Notes under the pieces: generated by a model
What the model was told of the DNA's origin: nothing
Seen by the model: only the letters and a program-made list of their open reading frames with translations
Database searches by the model: none
Part shown: piece after piece, positions 10,681 through 15,431 of the stretch
How the letters are laid out: every line of letters begins with the position of its first letter
Numbering within the stretch: the stretch's first letter is position 1
Source: Candidatus Poribacteria bacterium
GTDB taxonomy: Bacteria > Abyssobacteria > SURF-5
NCBI GenBank assembly: GCA_016215705.1
Contig: JACRIR010000101.1
Span: 1-15,431 of the forward strand
Length of the DNA: 15,431 nt
Reading direction: 5' to 3'
Translations under genes and position numbers: made by a program

Positions 10681-11325
10681 GTGGAGAGCGGAGTGAAAAA
10701 ACTAAAGAAGGGTGAGCGCGAATTCGCGATCACGGCGGGAGTATTCTTCGTAGGACTCATAATCTTTCTCCTTGCAGGATGGACTGTGCTTCCAAGGCTG
10801 TCATATGCGGAAAAAGTGCAGCCTGTCGAATTCAGGCACGCATTTCATGGCGAGGACGTGGGAATCACGTGCGACACATGCCACTTCTTTTATAAAGACG
10901 GGAGTTGGGCGGGCATCCCCAAGATGGAAATCTGCGTGGACTGCCACGTCTACCTGCTCGGACAGTCGCCCGAGGAGAAAAAGTTCGTCCATGAATATGT
11001 GCTGAAAAACAGGCATGTGAAATGGGGCCTCTATTTCAGACAGCCGGAATGCGTGTCGTTCTCGCATTCCTCTCACGTACGAATGGCCAAGGTTGCGTGT
11101 GAAACGTGTCATGGGCCACAGGGGCTTTCCAAGAAGCCTACGGAATACCGGACAAACAGAATCACGAAGTATAGCTTTGTCGTATATGGCGCCGAAGCGC
11201 CTTCCAACAACTATGGTGGCCTGAAAAAGGAGAAAAGCGTGTGGGGGACCATAAGAATGGATGAATGCGCGGACTGTCATCGAAGCAGAGGCAAGAGCAC
11301 GGCTTGCTTCTTGTGCCATAAATGA
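10681..11325 (+). CDS. qrcA: Menaquinone reductase multiheme cytochrome c subunit, QrcA-like
   Basis: A 214-aa protein with an N-terminal membrane anchor at about 15-38 (FAITAGVFFVGLIIFLLAGW), which places the heme part outside the cytoplasm. Five CXXCH motifs start at Cys 64, 85, 140, 196 and 209. A lone Cys124 with FSHSSH (128-132) marks where some relatives have extra ligands. In Qrc of Desulfovibrio the cytochrome subunit takes electrons from periplasmic cytochrome c3 and passes them to the iron-sulfur chain; six hemes are reported there, against five canonical motifs here. The GTG at 10681 is supported by AGGGAG seven bases upstream and the anchor starting ten residues in. It is the first gene after the sigma54 promoter and is followed by the QrcB-like gene. 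ActA of alternative complex III is a possible alternative, but gene order argues for Qrc. Confidence 0.85.
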   Translation: MESGVKKLKKGEREFAITAGVFFVGLIIFLLAGWTVLPRLSYAEKVQPVEFRHAFHGEDVGITCDTCHFFYKDGSWAGIPKMEICVDCHVYLLGQSPEEKKFVHEYVLKNRHVKWGLYFRQPECVSFSHSSHVRMAKVACETCHGPQGLSKKPTEYRTNRITKYSFVVYGAEAPSNNYGGLKKEKSVWGTIRMDECADCHRSRGKSTACFLCHK

Positions 11326-11376
11326 AATCCTGTGTTCACACACAAAGCATAAGAAAGAATAGAGGAATGAGTAACC

Positions 11377-13761
11377 GTGAAACTTGATCGCAGAGCATTC
11401 GTGAAAACGATGGCGTTTGGCGGAGGGAGCGCGCTCGGCCTCATGCTCTCACCTGCGCCGTGGTATCTGGTCAGAGACCTGGCATTCTGGACTCAGAACT
11501 GGTCTTGGGCGCCGGCCCCCGAGCCGGGAGAATCCGTCGTTCAACACGCTACGTGCAGGTTCTGCGAAGGGGGATGCGGCATCGAGGTCAGACGGGTTGA
11601 CGAACGACTCGTGCATATTGACGGGAGCAAGAATCATCCCGTGAACAAAGGCGCCATATGTCCGCTGGCAACGGCCGGCCTGCAGTTGTTGTATAGCCCC
11701 GCTCGCCTGAAAGAGCCCATTAGGCAGATCGGCTCTCGAGACAATCCCGAGTGGGAACCCATTTCATGGTCTCAGGCCATGGCGGAAATCACGGGAAGAA
11801 TAAGGGAACTGCGAGGCGCCGGCAAATCGCATACGGTCGCCTGTATCGCCGGAAACGCGGAGAGCGCCGCCAACGAGCTCTTCGAGCGGCTTCTCACAGC
11901 CATAGGCTCGAACAATTTCGTGAAGACTCCCTCCGCAACGGAAGCACAGAATCTCGCCTTTTGGCTCATGCAAGGACTCGACGGCAACGCTGCATGGGAC
12001 ATTGAAAATACCAGGTACGTCCTGAGCTTCGGCTGCGACTTGCTCGGGGGCTGGAGCGCGCCTGGTCGAATGCAATCCGCTTTCGCCCGCCTGCTCGATG
12101 AGCCGGAGGAGACACGGATGCAAGTCGTCCAGATCGAACCCAATCTTTCGGTAACGGCGGCAAAGATGTCACGATGGGTCCCGATTGAGCCCGGCGCCGA
12201 AGGAGCGCTCGCGCTTGCCATTGCGCATGTGCTCATCAGGGACAGCCTTTACGACAAGGCCTTTGTAGAGAAACACTGCTTTGGATTTGATGATTGGCGC
12301 GACGGCGAAGGTGAATCGCATCGAGGATTCAAGACCGAAGTTCTCGCGGGTTATTCTCCCAAGGCCGCCGAGTTGATCACACAAATTCCTGCAAGAGAGA
12401 TCGAGGAACTCGCATATGAGTTTGCTAGGAACCGGCCCTCGTTGGCGATCGGTGGCAGGGGGAGCGGTGACCGCATCGTAGATATCTACGAATTGATGGC
12501 TATCCACAGCCTGAATGCGCTCGTGGGAAACATCAACCAGCGCGGAGGCGTTTTGAGGCAGTCCCGGGCGCCGATAAGCCGGCTTCCTGAAGTCAAGCCC
12601 GACAAGAAAGCGATTCGCGGGCTTTCTGCAAAGAGAAAAGACGGCTCCTTCCCTCTGCAAACTGAGTATGGGCTGGCCGGACTGACTACCGACGAAATCA
12701 ACCTGCTGTTCCTTCATGAGACAAATCCCTATTACATGCTGCCAGACGGCAAAACGGCAGATGCCATCTTCACCGACGTCCCTTTCATTGTCAGCTTCTC
12801 CTCGTATAGGGACGAGAGCAGTGCCCGGGCCGACTTGATTCTGCCGATTGCGGCCTCCTTTGAGAGATGGGACGACCATGTGGGCGTGCCGGGTCTGCAG
12901 TATCCGGTGTACAGCTTGAACCACCCCCTCGTCGAGCCGGCCGGACAAGCCAGAAACGCCGGCGACGTGGTGATCGAGATTGCGCGACAACTGGGCGGAG
13001 CCGTTGCGGATTCGTTCCCGTGGATGAGTGTAACAGAGGTGATCAGGGAAAGAGCCAGAGGTCTATACAAGTCAGGCGGAGGAATGATATGCGGCTCGGA
13101 AACCAACGGCGAATCGGGACAAGATGAAATTAGCGGAGGGTTCTCGGCCGGCAAGTACTCAACTTTTTCCGAGTTCTGGGCCGGCCTGGTTCAGAGCGGT
13201 TGTTGGTTCGATCCGTCGTATGCCTATGGGGACCCTTCGAGGTTCCTGCTGACCGCAAGCGGCAAATTTGAGTTCTTCAGTCAGACGTTGCGTCGCGAGC
13301 TCAAATTTGCGGAAGACATCCTCTGTCTCCCTCATTACAACCCACCCATCCCGAATCCGGAAGGATTCGACTTGACGTTGATGCCGGAGGACATCCTCTC
13401 GCCTGCAAACAGAGAGATAGGCATGCCGGCCATGCTAATGAAACAGCTCGGCAATGACGTACTCGTGAAAAACGACCTGTTTGTAAGAATGAATATCGCC
13501 ACCGCAGTGTACCATGGGCTCAGAGACGGCGACAGCGCAATATTGGAATCGTCTTACAGCAAAGTAAAAGTCCGCGTGAACACATTCGCGGGAGTGCGCG
13601 AAGGGGTGGTGCTGGTTCCACTCGGATTCGGGCATACTGCCTACGACCAGTACTTGCAAGACAAAGGAATCAATGCGTATCGGCTGATAGGCGCAGAGAG
13701 AGACCCGGTCACCGGACTGTCGACTTGGTGGGCGACGCCCGGAAAGATATCGAGAGTGTAG
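11377..13761 (+). CDS. qrcB: Menaquinone reductase molybdopterin-binding-like subunit, QrcB-like
   Basis: A 794-aa protein of the molybdopterin oxidoreductase superfamily. It starts with a Tat-like MKLDRRAFVK and a hydrophobic stretch, then WTQNWSWAP, which I recall as typical of QrcB. Cys 60/63/67/95 (CRFCEGGC ... CP) form an N-terminal [4Fe-4S] motif. Where catalytic members have a Cys or Sec ligand to Mo (about 184-190, TPSATEA) there is none, in keeping with a non-catalytic QrcB that only carries electrons. Later landmarks are LFLHETNPYYMLPDG, RADLILPIAASFERWDDHVG and a C-terminal molydopterin-dinucleotide domain (VYHGLRDGDSAILES). The start is GTG at 11377 with GAGGAA nine bases before; a nearby ATG at 11367 gives only six codons. 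The 51-bp gap to the cytochrome gene and 3-bp gap to the next gene indicate one operon. Confidence 0.88.
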   Translation: MKLDRRAFVKTMAFGGGSALGLMLSPAPWYLVRDLAFWTQNWSWAPAPEPGESVVQHATCRFCEGGCGIEVRRVDERLVHIDGSKNHPVNKGAICPLATAGLQLLYSPARLKEPIRQIGSRDNPEWEPISWSQAMAEITGRIRELRGAGKSHTVACIAGNAESAANELFERLLTAIGSNNFVKTPSATEAQNLAFWLMQGLDGNAAWDIENTRYVLSFGCDLLGGWSAPGRMQSAFARLLDEPEETRMQVVQIEPNLSVTAAKMSRWVPIEPGAEGALALAIAHVLIRDSLYDKAFVEKHCFGFDDWRDGEGESHRGFKTEVLAGYSPKAAELITQIPAREIEELAYEFARNRPSLAIGGRGSGDRIVDIYELMAIHSLNALVGNINQRGGVLRQSRAPISRLPEVKPDKKAIRGLSAKRKDGSFPLQTEYGLAGLTTDEINLLFLHETNPYYMLPDGKTADAIFTDVPFIVSFSSYRDESSARADLILPIAASFERWDDHVGVPGLQYPVYSLNHPLVEPAGQARNAGDVVIEIARQLGGAVADSFPWMSVTEVIRERARGLYKSGGGMICGSETNGESGQDEISGGFSAGKYSTFSEFWAGLVQSGCWFDPSYAYGDPSRFLLTASGKFEFFSQTLRRELKFAEDILCLPHYNPPIPNPEGFDLTLMPEDILSPANREIGMPAMLMKQLGNDVLVKNDLFVRMNIATAVYHGLRDGDSAILESSYSKVKVRVNTFAGVREGVVLVPLGFGHTAYDQYLQDKGINAYRLIGAERDPVTGLSTWWATPGKISRV

Positions 13762-13764
13762 AAA

Positions 13765-14517
13765 GTGATGAAGACCCGAGAAGAGACATCCAGGTTGATC
13801 CGTTATGGAATGACCATTGACGTCGACAAGTGCACCGGCTGCAGTAACTGTGCGGTCGCTTGTCACATGGAGAATAACGTTCCTTGCAGGACCGACGAAA
13901 CCGACAAGTCCCGAAATATCGCGTGGATGCGCATATATAAGGTGACGAACGGGGCGGAGTACCCGCTCACAAGAATCGTCTATTTCCCCCGCCCGTGTAT
14001 GCAGTGTGACCATCACACTCCCTGTGTCTCAGTGTGTCCGGCGAGTGCGACCAATTACGACGAACTGACCGGAGTCGTAGATCAGATCAATACGCGCTGC
14101 ATAGGCTGCCGATATTGCATGGCGGCATGCCCGTACATGGTTCGCTGTTTCAACTGGTGGGACCCCGTCTGGGTCGGAGATACGGGAAAACAACTGAACC
14201 CCGATGTTGCGCCCCGGATGCGGGGCGTCGTGGAGAAATGCACCTTTTGCTCCCACCGCTATTCGAAGGCAAAAAACAAGGCGCATAACGATGGAAGAGG
14301 TTATCTCAAAGAGGATGAATATGTGCCCGCTTGCGTGGAAGCCTGTCCGATGGGAGCAATGCGCTTCGGCGATTTGAACAACCCTGAACACGAGGTCTCA
14401 AGACTCATAAAGAGTCCGCGGGCGTTCCGCCTGTTGGAGAAACTGCATACCGAGCCCAAAGTGTATTACCTGAGTTCCAGTCGTTGGATCAGAGACATGG
14501 CGGATAATTACGTCTAG
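13765..14517 (+). CDS. qrcC: Menaquinone reductase iron-sulfur subunit, QrcC-like
   Basis: A 250-aa ferredoxin-type subunit of the DmsB/PsrB family. Cysteines occur in four groups: 23/26/29/33 (CTGCSNCAVAC), 78/81/87/91 (CMQCDHHTPCVSVC), 112/115/118/122 (CIGCRYCMAAC), and 159/162 with 190/194 (CTFC ... CVEAC). That makes sixteen ligands, enough for four cubane clusters. It has no signal peptide and is presumably exported with the Tat-bearing QrcB subunit. Its role is to pass electrons between QrcA/B and the membrane subunit. The GTG at 13765 is 3 bases after the previous stop; an ATG at 13768 is an equally possible start and changes one residue. The Shine-Dalgarno is weak (GAGAG), so coupling with the preceding gene is likely. 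A repeat-filled 190-bp gap separates it from qrcD. Confidence 0.9.
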   Translation: MMKTREETSRLIRYGMTIDVDKCTGCSNCAVACHMENNVPCRTDETDKSRNIAWMRIYKVTNGAEYPLTRIVYFPRPCMQCDHHTPCVSVCPASATNYDELTGVVDQINTRCIGCRYCMAACPYMVRCFNWWDPVWVGDTGKQLNPDVAPRMRGVVEKCTFCSHRYSKAKNKAHNDGRGYLKEDEYVPACVEACPMGAMRFGDLNNPEHEVSRLIKSPRAFRLLEKLHTEPKVYYLSSSRWIRDMADNYV

Positions 14518-14535
14518 AAGCTACCGGACCCGAAA

Positions 14536-14622
14536 CGTCATTCTGAGAGAAGCGAAGAATCTCTGCAAAATGCAGTGGCTTGGAAACCGACGACGAGATT
14601 CTTCGCTCCGCTCAGAATGACG
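14536..14622. repeat. Long hairpin repeat inside the qrc operon
   Basis: CGTCATTCTGAG (14536-14547) pairs with CTCAGAATGACG (14611-14622), and GCGAAGAATCTC (14552-14563) pairs with GAGATTCTTCGC (14595-14606), with a 4-base bulge. The loop is about 30 bases. This GTCATTCTGAG..GAAGAATCT hairpin is of a kind seen between genes in many bacterial genomes. Here it interrupts the qrcC-qrcD spacer and could uncouple expression of the last gene. Confidence 0.88.
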
Positions 14623-14707
14623 GCAATGGTCAGGATGCCGCATGACCGCCAGGATACCACCCAATGATTATTCAGAATGCGTTTTACCGGAACAGAGATA
14701 AAAGAAC

Positions 14708-15431
14708 ATGACAACAGAACACACTTCACAGAAGCTGGAAAGATGTTCTCAGAGGAAATTCCTCCCGTGGCTGGCATTCTGGGGACTGGTTTTCGTATTC
14801 GGCATATACGCCGCTTTCCTTTGCCTGTTCAAGGGATTAAACCAGACCGGAATGAACAACTATTTTGTGTTCGGCCTCTGGATATCGTTTGACCTCGCAA
14901 TCATTGCGCTGGGAGCCGGAGCCTTCTTCAGCGGGTTCCTGTTCTACATCCTCAAGCGCGATTTTCTCAAAGACCTGATAGGGGCGTCGGTGGTCATCGG
15001 GTTTGTCTGTTACAGCGGCGCCATCGGAATGCTGACGATAGACATCGGGCAGCCTCTCAGGGGATACTTCAGTTTCTGGCATGCAAACGTCCACTCGATG
15101 CTGACCGAAGTCATCTTCTGCATCACCTGTTACCTGTTTGTCCTCACAATCGAGTTCGTGCCGCTGGTAGCCGAGAACAAGACTGTGAGCAGTTTCCCTC
15201 TGTTCAAATACATCGGAGAGAATTTGCACGGCATCATGCCCGTGTTCGCGCTTGTGGGCACGTTCCTGTCCTTCTTCCATCAGGGATCGCTCGGCGGAAT
15301 GTTCGGCGCATTGCACGCGCGTCCGTTTTCGTACAGGACGGGCATCGCCATATGGCCGTGGACATTTTTCCTGTTCATCTTGTCCGCGATAACGGCCGGC
15401 CCCTCACTTATCGTGCTGGTCGTATGGACCA
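14708..15431 (+). CDS. qrcD: Menaquinone reductase integral membrane subunit, QrcD-like (NrfD family), 3' end missing
   Basis: The ATG at 14708 opens a frame that runs off the window; 241 residues are visible. Hydrophobic segments at about 19-42, 54-82, 91-112, 130-152, 176-192 and 212-238 are transmembrane helices. FGLWISFDLAIIALGAGAFFSGFLFYIL (55-82) and FLSFFHQGSLGGMFG (186-200) are the NrfD/PsrC-like signatures of QrcD and ActC subunits. This subunit binds menaquinone and receives electrons from the iron-sulfur subunit. It has no soluble cofactor motif. The Shine-Dalgarno is poor (CAGAGATAAA upstream), and the gene lies 190 bp after qrcC behind a hairpin repeat, unlike the tight spacing of qrcB-qrcC. 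The remaining C-terminus and any following genes are unseen. Confidence 0.88.
   Translation, partial: MTTEHTSQKLERCSQRKFLPWLAFWGLVFVFGIYAAFLCLFKGLNQTGMNNYFVFGLWISFDLAIIALGAGAFFSGFLFYILKRDFLKDLIGASVVIGFVCYSGAIGMLTIDIGQPLRGYFSFWHANVHSMLTEVIFCITCYLFVLTIEFVPLVAENKTVSSFPLFKYIGENLHGIMPVFALVGTFLSFFHQGSLGGMFGALHARPFSYRTGIAIWPWTFFLFILSAITAGPSLIVLVVWT

Noticed and set aside
11377-14517. Formate dehydrogenase or other catalytic molybdoenzyme
   Set aside because: No Cys or Sec at the Mo-ligand region, and the cytochrome/FeS/NrfD order and NWSW motif fit Qrc.

Overview
The window looks like the chromosome of an uncultured anaerobe that respires or grows syntrophically, most likely Desulfobacterota-like. 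The reasons are a membrane complex resembling Qrc (a periplasmic cytochrome c:menaquinone reductase known from sulfate reducers), and a cluster resembling the anaerobe-specific 'orange protein' (ORP) locus of Desulfovibrio: NifX/NifB-type small proteins, ferredoxin-containing MinD/Mrp ATPases and a sigma54 activator. Base composition is moderately GC-rich and intergenic regions carry several families of hairpin repeats, as in many uncultured environmental genomes. Species cannot be named from the sequence.

Layout. (1) 2-163: 3' end of a sugar transferase gene, then repeat-rich spacer. (2) 437-2209, minus strand: a DUF134 DNA-binding protein followed by a PAS-AAA+-Fis sigma54 activator (regulator 1), read from a near-ideal sigma70 promoter with a palindromic operator at its start point. 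(3) 2449-6699, plus strand: a sigma54 promoter with two upstream activator sites drives two NifX-like proteins; then come a Gly-rich zinc-ribbon protein, two ferredoxin-ATPases, a third NifX-like protein and an FmdB-type zinc ribbon. (4) 6721-8294: a second, closely related sigma54 activator (regulator 2) with its own sigma54 promoter and the same two-site upstream arrangement. (5) 8517-10079, minus strand: a NifX-DUF1847 fusion protein and a Usp-like protein, behind a sigma54 promoter at 10203-10217. (6) 10600-15431, plus strand: a sigma54 promoter followed by qrcA-qrcB-qrcC-qrcD, the last cut by the window end.

How the parts may work together. I see four good -24/-12 elements in 15 kb, placed at the heads of four separate units, with two paralogous sigma54 activators encoded among them. 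At two of the four promoters the activator sites are (A/G)TTGC-N6-GCA(A/T)(C/T), with centres exactly 34 bp apart and about 110 bp from the -24 GG. At the divergent pair between the DUF1847 and Qrc units the same TTGC/GCAA half-sites occur in a different arrangement, including a 10-bp inverted repeat. The simplest reading is one sigma54 regulon joining the ORP-like ferredoxin-ATPase cluster, a predicted metal-binding DUF1847 protein and a quinone-reducing respiratory complex. That link is inference; the motifs and gene order are directly visible.

Other structure. At least seven copies of a palindrome with core GGGGACAC/GTGTCCCC lie between genes and show compensatory changes in their arms. 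A 171-bp element with inverted ends sits between the two ATPase genes. A duplicated leader segment precedes two genes, and a long hairpin repeat separates qrcC from qrcD. No tRNA, rRNA, transposase or CRISPR array was found.
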